Assembly (NCBI RefSeq): GCF_004519405.1
Contig: NZ_SGWI01000001.1
Coordinates: 620,001-684,000 of the forward strand
Length of the DNA stretch: 64,000 nucleotides
Reading direction: 5' to 3'
Source of the DNA: Pseudomonas sp. BCA17
Lineage (GTDB): Bacteria > Pseudomonadota > Gammaproteobacteria > Pseudomonadales > Pseudomonadaceae
Positions 24,887 to 33,382 of this stretch are shown piece by piece. Under the pieces are notes generated by a model. The model was given only the letters and a program-made list of their open reading frames with translations, was not told where the DNA came from and searched no databases. Position 1 is the first letter of the stretch. Every line of letters begins with the position of its first letter. The position numbers were made by a program, and so were the translations under genes.

Positions 24887-27412
24887 CTAGTTGACCGAGG
24901 CGTCTTCGTTTTGGGTGGTGCGGCGCTTGGTCTTGGGTTCCAGCGCTTGCTGGCGCTGCTGCAATGCCTCCAGCAAACCAAAGTCCTGCGGGAAGTCGTC
25001 GACCTGGATGCCGTGGTCGGCGTACTCCACATAACGCCCCAGCAAGGCGTCTTCATCGTCGCTGATCAGGTCCAGTGCCCGCGCCTTGACGCGCCAGCCG
25101 GTAAACGCCGTGGTGGAAATCGGCATCGGCTCGATCAAGCCCTGCTTGACGGCGGACTTGAGCCGGGCGTCGATCAGCTCGACCTGCGGCAGCAAACGGA
25201 AGCCCAACTCGCCATAAGCCAGCTTGTCGATTTCCGGCCGAGGAATGTAGGAATTAGCCAGCAGGCGGTCACGGGTTTCGCCGGGGGTCTGCACCACGTC
25301 AGCGACCTGGGCGAGCAAACGGTCCGACGGTTTATGCAGGGGAATACCGAACGGGAAACTCAAGCCCCGCACCACGCTGGCGGCGACTTTGGACGGGTAG
25401 TTATCGAGCACTTCGGCCAAGGCTTCGTGAGCGCGCAGCAACGCATCCTGGGCCGCCCAATGCACCAGCGGCAGGTCGGCCTGGGGCCGGTCATCGTCCT
25501 CGAAGCGCTTGAGCACGCAGGACAGGATGTACAACTGCGACAGAATATCCCCCAGGCGCCCGGTGATGCTTTCCTTGCGCTTGAGTGCCCCGCCCAGCAC
25601 CCCCATGGAAATGTCCGAAATCAACGCCAGCACCACCGACAACCGATTGGCCTGACGGTAGTAAGACGCAAGCGCCGGCTCGGTCCGGGCCGGTGCCGAA
25701 ATCAGTCGCCCACCCGTCAGCGCATGCACCGCGGCGCGTACGGTGTTGGCCAGTACAAAGCTCACATGGCCGAACATCGCGCTGTCGAAGTCTTCCAGCG
25801 CCTTGCGCCGGTCCGGGTTGTGCGCCGCTTCCATCTCGCGGAACACGTAGGGATGGCAGCGGATCAGGCCCTGGCCGAAGATGATCAGGCAGCGGGTCAT
25901 GATGTTCGCGCCCTCCACCGTGATCGCAATCGGGCTTTGCTGGTAGGCGCGGGCCAGGAAGTTGTTCGGCCCCATGCAGATGCCCTTGCCGGCGACGATG
26001 TCCATGCCATCGTTGACAATCATCCGCGCACGTTCGGTGACGTGGTATTTGGCGATGGCCGAAATGACCGACGGCTTCTCGCCGGCATCCAGGGACGCGA
26101 CCGAGACCTTGCGCACGGCATCACAGGCATACAAATGCCCGGCCATCCGCGCCAACGGTGCCTGCACGCCTTCGAACTTGCCGATGGGCAGGCCGAACTG
26201 CTTGCGCATCGCCGCATAGGCGGTGGTGCCACGCACCGCGACCTTGCCCAAGCCGACGTTGGCCGATGGCAGGGAAATCGCGCGGCCGGCGGCCAGGCAT
26301 TCCATCAGCATGCGCCAGCCGTTGCCGACCTGCTCGCGCCCGCCGATAACCCACTCCAGGGGAATGAACACATCCTTGCCGGTGGTAGGACCGTTCTGGA
26401 ATACGGCGTTGAGTGGCCAGTGGCGTCGACCGCTGTTCACGCCCGGATGGGAGGTAGGAATCAGTGCGCAGGTAATGCCCAGAGAACCCGGTTTGCCGAG
26501 CAGCCCGTCCGGGTCTTCGGCACGAAACGCCAGGCCGAGCACCGTGGCGATGGGGCCTAGGGTGATGTAGCGCTTGTCCCAGGTCACCTTGAAACCCAGC
26601 ACTTCCTCGCCTTCATGCATACCTTTGCAGACGATCCCCAGATCCGGGATCGCCCCGGCGTCGGAGCCCGCATACGGGCTGGTCAGCGCAAAGCAAGGGA
26701 TGTCTTCGCCCCGCGCCAGCCGTGGCAAGTAGTAATTACGCTGGGCGTCGGTGCCGTAGTGCAGCAGCAATTCCGCCGGGCCGAGGGAATTGGGCACCAT
26801 CACCGAAATCGCCGCCGCCGAGCAACGCGTCGACAGCTTCATCACCACTTGGGAGTGGGCGTAGTGGGAGAAGCCTTTGCCGCCGTACTGCTTGGGAATG
26901 ATCATGCCGAGGAACCCGGCATCCTTGGTGTACTGCCAGCCTTCCGGGGACATGTCCTGCCAGACCTGGGTGGTTTCCCAGTCGTTGGCGATGTCACACA
27001 GGGTTTCGACCTCGTTGTCGAGGAAGGCTTGTTCTTCGGCGCTGAGCCGGGCCGGCGCGGCTTTGAGCAGGCGCGCCCAATTGGGCTTGCCGCTGAACAA
27101 CTCGGCGTCCCACCACACGGTGCCGGACTCGATGGCTGCGCGCTCGGTGTCGGACATCGCCGGCATGATCGTACGGAACAGCTTCAGGGCCTTGCTCGAC
27201 AATAAGCTGCGGCGCAGCGGCTTGATGGCCATCAGCAAAGCGGGCAACACCACCAGCACCGCCGCAACGGTGGCCCCAAACCCTGCCACCACGTTGAACA
27301 GGTAACCAATTGCCAGCCAGACGAGGCCAGCGCCAAGCCACAGAACGGCGGCGGCTTGTCGATATGCCAGGGCAATCGCTGCTGCGACACCCACCAATAA
27401 CCAGATAACCAT
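24887..27412 (-). CDS. FadE-type acyl-CoA dehydrogenase
   Basis: An 841-residue membrane-associated acyl-CoA dehydrogenase, similar in size to E. coli FadE (814). Two hydrophobic N-terminal segments (VIWLLVGVAAAIALAY; ATVAAVLVVLPALLMAI) precede the flavin domains: FALTSPYAGSDAGA, FKVTWDKRYITLGP, GRAISLPSANVGLGK and the catalytic-glutamate region ITVEGANIMTRCLIIFGQG. The C-terminal ~280 residues are the DUF1974 extension. It carries out the first step of beta-oxidation on long-chain acyl-CoA. The ATG at 27412 has AGAGG upstream; the open frame extends to 27487 but without a site. An AT-rich promoter lies immediately upstream. The paralogue number is unknown. Confidence 0.93.
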   Translation of the reverse strand: MVIWLLVGVAAAIALAYRQAAAVLWLGAGLVWLAIGYLFNVVAGFGATVAAVLVVLPALLMAIKPLRRSLLSSKALKLFRTIMPAMSDTERAAIESGTVWWDAELFSGKPNWARLLKAAPARLSAEEQAFLDNEVETLCDIANDWETTQVWQDMSPEGWQYTKDAGFLGMIIPKQYGGKGFSHYAHSQVVMKLSTRCSAAAISVMVPNSLGPAELLLHYGTDAQRNYYLPRLARGEDIPCFALTSPYAGSDAGAIPDLGIVCKGMHEGEEVLGFKVTWDKRYITLGPIATVLGLAFRAEDPDGLLGKPGSLGITCALIPTSHPGVNSGRRHWPLNAVFQNGPTTGKDVFIPLEWVIGGREQVGNGWRMLMECLAAGRAISLPSANVGLGKVAVRGTTAYAAMRKQFGLPIGKFEGVQAPLARMAGHLYACDAVRKVSVASLDAGEKPSVISAIAKYHVTERARMIVNDGMDIVAGKGICMGPNNFLARAYQQSPIAITVEGANIMTRCLIIFGQGLIRCHPYVFREMEAAHNPDRRKALEDFDSAMFGHVSFVLANTVRAAVHALTGGRLISAPARTEPALASYYRQANRLSVVLALISDISMGVLGGALKRKESITGRLGDILSQLYILSCVLKRFEDDDRPQADLPLVHWAAQDALLRAHEALAEVLDNYPSKVAASVVRGLSFPFGIPLHKPSDRLLAQVADVVQTPGETRDRLLANSYIPRPEIDKLAYGELGFRLLPQVELIDARLKSAVKQGLIEPMPISTTAFTGWRVKARALDLISDDEDALLGRYVEYADHGIQVDDFPQDFGLLEALQQRQQALEPKTKRRTTQNEDASVN

Positions 27413-27641
27413 GGGGATACCTCTACTTGATTCAGGGCACGGCTGTTGCGCTGGCAGATCGAAATGAGCTGCGGCGTAAAGCCACACTACAAACTTGAAA
27501 AGATAAATTCAAATTTTGTTTTGAAATTTTTATTTAATGCTTTGCCACAAAAAAACTGGGCTGAGCGAGTCAGCCTTAACGATCAAAGGGATATGAAGGT
27601 GAAACGGGGTGCAACGCACTCGTCGCCACGTATGGCCGTGT
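27413..27641 (-). promoter_or_regulatory. AT-rich upstream region of the fadE-like gene
   Basis: No gene fits. The core 27490-27545 is AT-rich in a GC-rich genome and contains the imperfect inverted repeat TTCAAATTTTGTTTTGAA near 27508-27526. Similar AT blocks with TTTCAAA and TTTTTTAAA strings precede alkB (31900-31983) and the flavin monooxygenase (33255-33320). This suggests a shared promoter or operator type, but I could not assign a regulator. Confidence 0.35.
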
Positions 27642-27678
27642 GGAGCCAGGTAACCAGATGCGCTGGCTACCCTGCTCC
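27642..27678 (-). terminator. Large stem-loop after the fadL-like gene
   Basis: GGAGCCAGGTAACCAG (27642-27657) pairs with CTGGCTACCCTGCTCC (27663-27678), nearly perfect over 16 bases, with a 5-base loop. It starts 21 bases beyond the porin stop, the place for a transcript end. The T run that would confirm an intrinsic terminator is missing. Confidence 0.5.
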
Positions 27679-27698
27679 ACCGCTGTCTTGCGGGCGGC

Positions 27699-29144
27699 TT
27701 AGAACTTGTAAGTCGCCGACAAGCTGACCACATCTCCCGAGGACTCGGCCTGGCCGTCCAGCTGGGCCGCGCCGAGGCGATCCACGTTCTTGGTTCTCAG
27801 GTTGACCTTTTCCACAAACTGGTGCGAATACGCGGCGTCCACCGACAGGCCAGGGACGGCCTTGATGTCATAACCTGCACCGAACGACAGGAAGTAGCGA
27901 TCACCGTCGGGAATCCGCGGGTCACGCGTGGAGTTGCGTGTCGGTGTCTGGTCGTAAGCCACGCCTGCGCGCAGGGTGAGTTCGTCGGTGGCTTTGAAGT
28001 CGCCGCCAATCGACGTCATCCAGGCGTTTTTGTAGTTGTAGGGGATGGCGACAATCGTCGAACCCTCGGACTTCAGCGTCAGGTTCTGGAACGAAGACCA
28101 TTCCGTCCACATAACGCTCACGCCCATGGTCCAGCGGTCGTTGAATTGGTGGACCCAGTCCACCGCTGCGGTCGCCGGAATGTCCAGTTGAGTACTGGCA
28201 TTCGCGCCATCCGGGAACAACTTGAGGCCCGGATAAGCCATTTCAACCAGTGTTTCGCCGTTCGGGCCAATCGGGTTGGTCATCGCGTTACGCCCGATGG
28301 CATCCGTGTAAATGTTGTATTTACCGGTCATCTTGTTTTTGATTTTGGCGTGATAGTTCAAGCCCAGTGTGTCTTGCAGCGTCGGCTTCCAGACAATGCC
28401 GGTGAACCATCCTACAGAACTGTTATCGACTTTCACGCGCATCAATGAATGCCCTACACCGGTTGGAAAACCAGTGCCTCCCAACCCGGGAGAGACATCC
28501 GCTGCCGCCAGCAAGTCAACGTTCTGGCTCACGAAGCCTTGGCTGCGCTGATAGATGACACCGGCACCGACCGAAAACTCGTCATTGACTTTAAACGAGA
28601 GGGAGCCTGTAAGGCCGACCGTTTCGATTTTGGTGTCGACCGCGAAATCTCGGAACTTTGAGTTTTCATTCCAGGTGGTTTTCATCCCCTGGGGTACAAC
28701 CTGGCTCAAGCCAAAGGCGAAACGGTCGCCGATGGGAACGACCAGGAAACCGGTCGGCAGCCAGGCGGTAAAACCACCTTGCCCGCCATTGTTGGTATTG
28801 AGGGTAGGATCACCCAAGGTACCTTGATCATCCAAAACCGGGGTATTGGTCACCGGGTTGCCGTTGTGGTCAAAAGCCTGGCCGGAGTATTTGATCTTGA
28901 CCCGCGCGTAATCGACCGTCTGCTGCGCAATGGTGGAGTCGATGAACGCCATTGCAGCCGGGTTGTTGTACGCCGCACTCGGATCGTTCTTGAACAGTGA
29001 ACCGCCCCCGAATGCACGCCCCCAACCAGGTGCCCCGTAGGTAGGCGTGGAAAACCCGCCGGCCTGGGCTGGCGCGGTGGTCATCAAGCCGCCTAGAAGG
29101 GCCAGTCCCAGTAACGTCTGAGCGTGTGGTTTCTTATTATTCAT
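27699..29144 (-). CDS. FadL/TodX/OmpP1-type outer membrane transporter
   Basis: A 481-residue outer-membrane beta-barrel. The signal peptide (LLGLALLGGLMTTAPAQAGG) precedes a FadL-like hatch start with GRAFGGGSLFKNDPSAAYNNPAAM, the N-P-A-A segment typical of the family. Amphipathic strands follow: FAFGLSQVVPQGMKTTWNE, FSVGAGVIYQRSQG and WTMGVSVMWTEWSSFQNLTL. It ends in an aromatic terminal strand, SLSATYKF, needed for BAM insertion. The family takes up long-chain fatty acids or hydrocarbons by lateral diffusion. Its place between praB and the fadE-like gene fits uptake of alkanes or fatty acids for the pathway around it. Confidence 0.92.
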   Translation of the reverse strand: MNNKKPHAQTLLGLALLGGLMTTAPAQAGGFSTPTYGAPGWGRAFGGGSLFKNDPSAAYNNPAAMAFIDSTIAQQTVDYARVKIKYSGQAFDHNGNPVTNTPVLDDQGTLGDPTLNTNNGGQGGFTAWLPTGFLVVPIGDRFAFGLSQVVPQGMKTTWNENSKFRDFAVDTKIETVGLTGSLSFKVNDEFSVGAGVIYQRSQGFVSQNVDLLAAADVSPGLGGTGFPTGVGHSLMRVKVDNSSVGWFTGIVWKPTLQDTLGLNYHAKIKNKMTGKYNIYTDAIGRNAMTNPIGPNGETLVEMAYPGLKLFPDGANASTQLDIPATAAVDWVHQFNDRWTMGVSVMWTEWSSFQNLTLKSEGSTIVAIPYNYKNAWMTSIGGDFKATDELTLRAGVAYDQTPTRNSTRDPRIPDGDRYFLSFGAGYDIKAVPGLSVDAAYSHQFVEKVNLRTKNVDRLGAAQLDGQAESSGDVVSLSATYKF

Positions 29145-29201
29145 GCATTACTCCTTATTATTATCTACGCCCGGCCCCTGCCGGTAATCGATACCCGAAC
29201 A

Positions 29202-29221
29202 GGCGCCTCTGACGAGGCGCC
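29202..29221. terminator. 8-bp hairpin between praB and the porin gene
   Basis: GGCGCCTC (29202-29209), loop TGAC, GAGGCGCC (29214-29221), 39 bases past the praB stop. There is no T run on the minus strand, so it could be an RNA-stabilising or attenuating hairpin rather than a full terminator. Confidence 0.45.
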
Positions 29222-29259
29222 CGTGTGTACCGGGGTGATCAGCCCTCAGGAGTTACGAC

Positions 29260-29745
29260 TTACGGGTTAACCGTCAGCGTAGGTGCCACCACGCTCAGGG
29301 AAACCACGGTGCAGTTGCCGGAAAGCGACTGGTTGGCCGCCGACAGGGTTTTGCTGCTTGGGTTCCACGCCACCGCAATGGTGGTCGGGCCGCAGTTGGT
29401 GGCAGGGATCGACGAGATCTTGTAGCCAACGTTGGTCACGGTGCCGGTGGTACCCGTTGCAGCAGTCAGCACCCATGGCAGGTTGGTCAGTGTCGGCAAG
29501 GCGCAGAGGCCGCCGCCGGTCAAGGTGGCGCCATTGATCGAAGCCACGCCGCCGCTGACGTTACCGGTAAAGGTAATCCCACAGGTCACCGCAGCCCCGA
29601 AGGAAGATGGCGATTTAACTACGATGGTGCCGGCATTGGTGGAGAACGGACCGTCCGGAGCAACCGAAGCCGCACTCGCCATCGAAGCCGCGCCAAAGCA
29701 CATTGCAAAAGAAGTTGCACAAACGAGGGTTTTCAAGCTTTTCAT
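29260..29745 (-). CDS. praB: PraB-like alkane oxidation activator protein
   Basis: A 161-residue exported protein. The signal peptide MKSLKTLVCATSFAMCFGAA ends near SMASA/AS. The mature part is Gly/Ser/Thr/Ala-rich with an Ig-like strand pattern and three cysteines (AVTCGITFTG, GGGLCALPTL, ATNCGPTTI, plus SLSGNCTVVS). It is paralogous to the next gene: both share CGPTTI/CGPSTA, NLPW and SGNC/GEDC landmarks. The family is named after the P. aeruginosa protein activator of alkane oxidation, which stimulates growth on n-alkanes extracellularly or at the surface. The adjacency to alkB supports the call; the A/B assignment is from memory. Confidence 0.75.
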   Translation of the reverse strand: MKSLKTLVCATSFAMCFGAASMASAASVAPDGPFSTNAGTIVVKSPSSFGAAVTCGITFTGNVSGGVASINGATLTGGGLCALPTLTNLPWVLTAATGTTGTVTNVGYKISSIPATNCGPTTIAVAWNPSSKTLSAANQSLSGNCTVVSLSVVAPTLTVNP

Positions 29746-29881
29746 TGTTTTTCCTCACATGTTATGGCGAGTCAGTTCGCCAGGGGTAATGGCCATGAAC
29801 GAGAGGTCACGGTGAAACTGCAGAACTTCCCTTTCCAGCCAAATTTCAATTCGATTACCGCTGCATCTTTTTTCAGTTTGT

Positions 29882-30376
29882 TTATTCGACAACTTTGAAG
29901 TTGGGCGGCATCTTGATCGACACCGCCTTGATCTTGCAGTCTTCGCCAATCGGCACATTGGCCGCTTCCAACTTACCGGTGGCGTTGTCCCACGTACCGT
30001 TGGCGGTCGATGGCCCGCACTTTCCGCCCAGGCCGAAGGCGTGGACATCCACGGCAATCTTCGACATGGAACCGCTTTGGGTGTCTTTGGCGACTAAGAT
30101 CCAGGGCAAGTTGATAGCTTCGACACGGCTGCATTTAAGGCCACCATCGAATTCAACTTTATCGACATTCACGGAAGTGCCATCGGCCGCGACCTTGCCG
30201 GCCACCTTGATGGTGCAGTCGGCGCTGATCAAGGCGCCCTTGGAAAAACTGATGGGGCCTTGGGCGGTAAAGGCGCTGCCCGCAGGCTCGATACGAGCAG
30301 CCTGGGCCTGGTGATAAACGATCAGGCCCAGGGCGGCCAGGATGATATGGCTGGTAAACTTGGCAGGTGCTTGCAT
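29882..30376 (-). CDS. praA: PraA-like alkane oxidation activator protein
   Basis: A 164-residue exported protein with signal peptide FTSHIILAALGLIVYHQAQAA. The mature part shows AFTAQGPISFSKGALISADCTIKVAG, GGLKCSRVEAINLPWIL, LGGKCGPSTANGTW and IGEDCKIKAVSI; its four cysteines match those of the praB paralogue, suggesting two disulfides. It lies between alkB and praB on the same strand. About 134 bases separate it from the alkB stop, so it may have its own promoter. A role in hydrocarbon uptake or emulsification is known for the family but not shown here. Confidence 0.75.
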   Translation of the reverse strand: MQAPAKFTSHIILAALGLIVYHQAQAARIEPAGSAFTAQGPISFSKGALISADCTIKVAGKVAADGTSVNVDKVEFDGGLKCSRVEAINLPWILVAKDTQSGSMSKIAVDVHAFGLGGKCGPSTANGTWDNATGKLEAANVPIGEDCKIKAVSIKMPPNFKVVE

Positions 30377-30509
30377 GGTGTACGTCCTTCCCTTGAATTT
30401 ATTTTTGTAGGGTCAAACCACTCACTTGCATTCAATCGGCAAACCTTGGGTAATCGGAACCTGCGCGATACACAGATCCCGAGTACACCCGACAACAGAT
30501 TCATTCACA

Positions 30510-31790
30510 TCAAAACGGCGTTGTACCGTTACCGTACTTTTCCAGGTACTTCAGGCGTTGCGACGGTTGAAGATTGCTCAGGCTGATGTCCCCGGCATAA
30601 TGTTTTAATACCCGATGGTCCATGCGACGTCGCCACAAGTACGGCACATAGGCCCAGACAATCATGCTCGCGTATCCATAAGGAAGTTGCGGTGACTCAT
30701 CAAAGTGACGCAGCGATTGGTAACTACGCGTTGGGTTGGCATGGTGATCGGAGTGCCGCTGCAATTGGAACAGAAAGATATTGGTGACAATCCGATTACT
30801 GTTCCACGAGTGCCGAGGCGAGCAGCGCTCATAACGGCCATTGGGCAACTTCTGGCGTTTAAGCCCATAGTGTTCGACGTAGTTCACCACTTCGAGCAAC
30901 GAGAATCCGTAGATGGCCTGGATGATCAGGAATGGAATGACCGCCGCACCCAGCCAAGCAATCATCGCTCCCCACAACACCACGCTGTACATCCACGCGC
31001 TGAGTACCGCGTTCTTCCAGTGCAAGGCCGGCAGGCCGAGTTTACGCAGGCGTTCACGCTCCAGGTTCCAGGCCGAACGGGCACTGAACCACACCGAGCG
31101 CGGCAGGAACGCCCAGAAACTCTCACCCAGGCGCGAACTGGCCGGGTCTTCAGGCGTGGCGACACGCACATGGTGGCCACGGTTGTGTTCGGTGTAGAAG
31201 TGACCGTAGAACGTCGGCGCCAGGGTGACTTTGGCGAGGAAGACTTCCAGGGCGTTGGGCTTGTGCCCCAGTTCGTGGGCGGTGTTGATCGCGATCCCGG
31301 TCGCGGCGCCGGTGGACATGGCCATGCCCAGGTAAGTGAACCAGCTGACCTCGCCATGCAGTTGTGTACGTGCAGTGATGTAGCTGGCCGCATGGGACAA
31401 CCCACTCGCCGGGTCCAGGTTACCGACGGCCTGCAACAGGCCACCCCGGATGATCCAGTCAATGCCCCCCGCGGCCAACCAACCGGTGATCACCACCGAA
31501 GCAATGACGAACAGCACGCCGGTGTAGACAATCCAGCGGTAGTAGCTTTGGGATTCAAGGTGGCTGACGGCGGACTCGGGCGGGTTGCTGACATCTTCAC
31601 CGAGCAGGCCGTCGATCAACGGGATCAGGCCGAAGATCACCAGCACGCCGACCCACCACAGTTGTTGTACGCCAGTGGTAATGGCCAGTGCGCCGGACAG
31701 CAATGGGGTTGCCAACGGCATGATGCCGAGCCACCACAGGTGGCGCTTGCCGTCGGTCCAGACGCTCGGAGCAGCCAGGGACTGATTCAT
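30510..31790 (-). CDS. alkB: Alkane 1-monooxygenase AlkB
   Basis: A 426-residue integral membrane di-iron hydroxylase that converts n-alkanes to 1-alkanols. The three histidine boxes are intact: HELGHK (172-177), EHNRGHHVRVATPEDPAS (201-218) and LQRHSDHHA (343-351). The HYG motif (NYVEHYGLKRQ, about 304-313) is also present. About six hydrophobic helices alternate with these, for example LLSGALAITTGVQQLWWVGV and WIVYTGVLFVIASVVITGW. It needs electrons from rubredoxin and rubredoxin reductase; neither gene is in the window. It is downstream of an AT-rich promoter region and upstream of praA and praB. Confidence 0.96.
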   Translation of the reverse strand: MNQSLAAPSVWTDGKRHLWWLGIMPLATPLLSGALAITTGVQQLWWVGVLVIFGLIPLIDGLLGEDVSNPPESAVSHLESQSYYRWIVYTGVLFVIASVVITGWLAAGGIDWIIRGGLLQAVGNLDPASGLSHAASYITARTQLHGEVSWFTYLGMAMSTGAATGIAINTAHELGHKPNALEVFLAKVTLAPTFYGHFYTEHNRGHHVRVATPEDPASSRLGESFWAFLPRSVWFSARSAWNLERERLRKLGLPALHWKNAVLSAWMYSVVLWGAMIAWLGAAVIPFLIIQAIYGFSLLEVVNYVEHYGLKRQKLPNGRYERCSPRHSWNSNRIVTNIFLFQLQRHSDHHANPTRSYQSLRHFDESPQLPYGYASMIVWAYVPYLWRRRMDHRVLKHYAGDISLSNLQPSQRLKYLEKYGNGTTPF

Positions 31791-32107
31791 GGCAACCTCC
31801 GCACAAGACCGGAGGTCCGGGAGATCAATTCAGCGGCCAACAGGCTCACCGGGCGCTGACAGCTCCGGGAAACCAACCATGCGTTAAAAGGCGTTTTTTT
31901 CATTATTTTATTCGCTCTTAGGCATTTCAAAAATTGTTTCAAATTACACATTGAAATAATTTTTTTAAATAAATAGCGCGGAATCGTTAGGTCGTCAACT
32001 AGTTTCTAGGCAGCTTTCCGACGTGACCGGACAGTCTGTTTTTCGGCTCTATGGTCAGGTGTCTAGGGCAGGCGTTGACGCCGCTGTACCGCGGGTTCGA
32101 TTGCAAA
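31791..32107 (-). promoter_or_regulatory. alkB upstream region
   Basis: 317 bases with no gene. The stretch 31900-31983 is strongly AT-rich (ATTTCAAAAATTGTTTC, ACATTGAAATAATTTT) and carries several TTTCAAA/TTGAAA half sites that could bind a regulator. The rest, nearer the hydrolase end, has normal GC content. No regulator gene (AlkS, AlkR or GntR type) adjoins it. The promoter is inferred only from position and composition. Confidence 0.4.
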
Positions 32108-33106
32108 TTATTTACTCGCCAGGGCAAAAGGCGGATGCAGCACCGTGGCGCTTTCCGGTGGCCGGACACGCTTGGCAACCTGCTCCACCACCGCCACCAC
32201 ACGCTCGGTAGCGGTGATCGGCAACATATGGCCACGCCCTTCCACCACCTGCAGTTTCAGCCCGGGCACCTTGCTGGCCAGGGCCTGGCCATGCTTCTGG
32301 AAGTCGAGCACCTTGTCCCGGGCGCCATAGATCAGCCCAATGGGCAGGCTCAATTGCGGGTAGCGCTTGACCATTTCCGGCAGGTCATCGTTGACCCGGC
32401 CGATCTCGGTGGAGGCGGCGTAGAAGTTGTCGGGACGCATACCGAGCAACCCACCTCCGCGCGTGGCGAAGTCCGCCGGCGGGGCGTCCGGGGCGAACAC
32501 GCCCTTCACCACCGCGCCCTTGGTCAGCAGCCCGATGGGCAGGGTCAGGGTGTGCGCCATCCAGCGACGCAACCAGGCAGGGCGCACCGCCAGTGACAGA
32601 AACACCGGAGGCAACATACGTTGAGGATGGGTCAGCGGTGCCACCAGGATCAGGCCGGAGACCGCATGGGGATGATCAAGCGCCAGCGCCAGGGAGATCG
32701 CACCGCCCAGGGAGTGCCCGAGCACCAGCGGTTTATCCAGGTCCAGCGTCTTGATGAACGCCGCGATTTGTCGAGCCTGGGCCGGCAGGTCCGACGCAGT
32801 GCCGCTGTGTCGGGTGGAATAGCCCGATCCCGGACGATCCACCGTGATCACCCGAAAACGCTCACGCAACTGGCCGGATAATGCGTAGGTCAGGTTGCGA
32901 CTGCTGCCCATCAGCCCGTGGATCATCACCAGCGGTGGGCCTTTGCCTTCCTCTACATAATGAAAGCGCTCGCCATCGACCTCCACGAAGCGCCCGTTAA
33001 TCGGAACAGCCGCTTCGATACGCCGCGTCATCCAGGCGCTGAAGCCCCATAGCACCGCACTTGCACCTACAAACACACCCGCAGCGACAACCCATTCGAC
33101 AGCCAT
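32108..33106 (-). CDS. Alpha/beta hydrolase, membrane-anchored
   Basis: A 332-residue serine hydrolase. An N-terminal hydrophobic helix (WVVAAGVFVGASAVLWGFSAW) anchors it. The fold then shows the oxyanion motif MIHGLMGSSRNL, the nucleophile elbow VLGHSLGGAISLAL, an acid region IYGARDKVLDFQKH and the histidine in VEGRGHMLPIT. Start at 33106 because AGAGGA lies upstream. It could cleave esters made by the neighbouring Baeyer-Villiger-type enzyme, though ester specificity is inference. It is divergent from that monooxygenase gene across a shared regulatory region. Confidence 0.85.
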   Translation of the reverse strand: MAVEWVVAAGVFVGASAVLWGFSAWMTRRIEAAVPINGRFVEVDGERFHYVEEGKGPPLVMIHGLMGSSRNLTYALSGQLRERFRVITVDRPGSGYSTRHSGTASDLPAQARQIAAFIKTLDLDKPLVLGHSLGGAISLALALDHPHAVSGLILVAPLTHPQRMLPPVFLSLAVRPAWLRRWMAHTLTLPIGLLTKGAVVKGVFAPDAPPADFATRGGGLLGMRPDNFYAASTEIGRVNDDLPEMVKRYPQLSLPIGLIYGARDKVLDFQKHGQALASKVPGLKLQVVEGRGHMLPITATERVVAVVEQVAKRVRPPESATVLHPPFALASK

Positions 33107-33382
33107 AGCTCGGTCCTCTGCTTCCCTGCTGCTGGCGACCCGACCGGAATTGGTCAAGGCCTCAGCCATCGTCCACACCCTGGACCTAGACTTCATGCAG
33201 ACCGTACTCGTCCGTCGGACAAGTCGTCTATGCGCAACAAGAGCCTAGCGTAGGCGATTTTTTCAGGTAGATTATTTAAAATCTTTTTTAAAATAATTAA
33301 TTCAATTTTCCTTTGCAATGGTGTTCTATCCAAAACACACAACAAAAACAGGAGCACAACCAATGCCCACGAAGGACAAGCT
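33107..33382 (+). promoter_or_regulatory. Divergent promoter region hydrolase / flavin monooxygenase
   Basis: 276 bases between two divergent starts. 33255-33320 is AT-rich (TTATTTAAAATC, TTTTTTAAAATAATTAATTC), resembling the blocks before alkB and the fadE-like gene. AAGGA at 33367 serves the monooxygenase. A palindromic TTTAAAA..TTTTTTAAA arrangement is visible but is too AT-rich to be called an operator. Confidence 0.35.

Noticed and set aside
19647..26560. Several 390-570 codon open frames on the plus strand opposite the beta-oxidation genes
   Set aside because: All are antisense shadows (His/Gln/Arg-rich, no motifs, no ribosome binding sites), while the minus-strand genes have full catalytic motifs.
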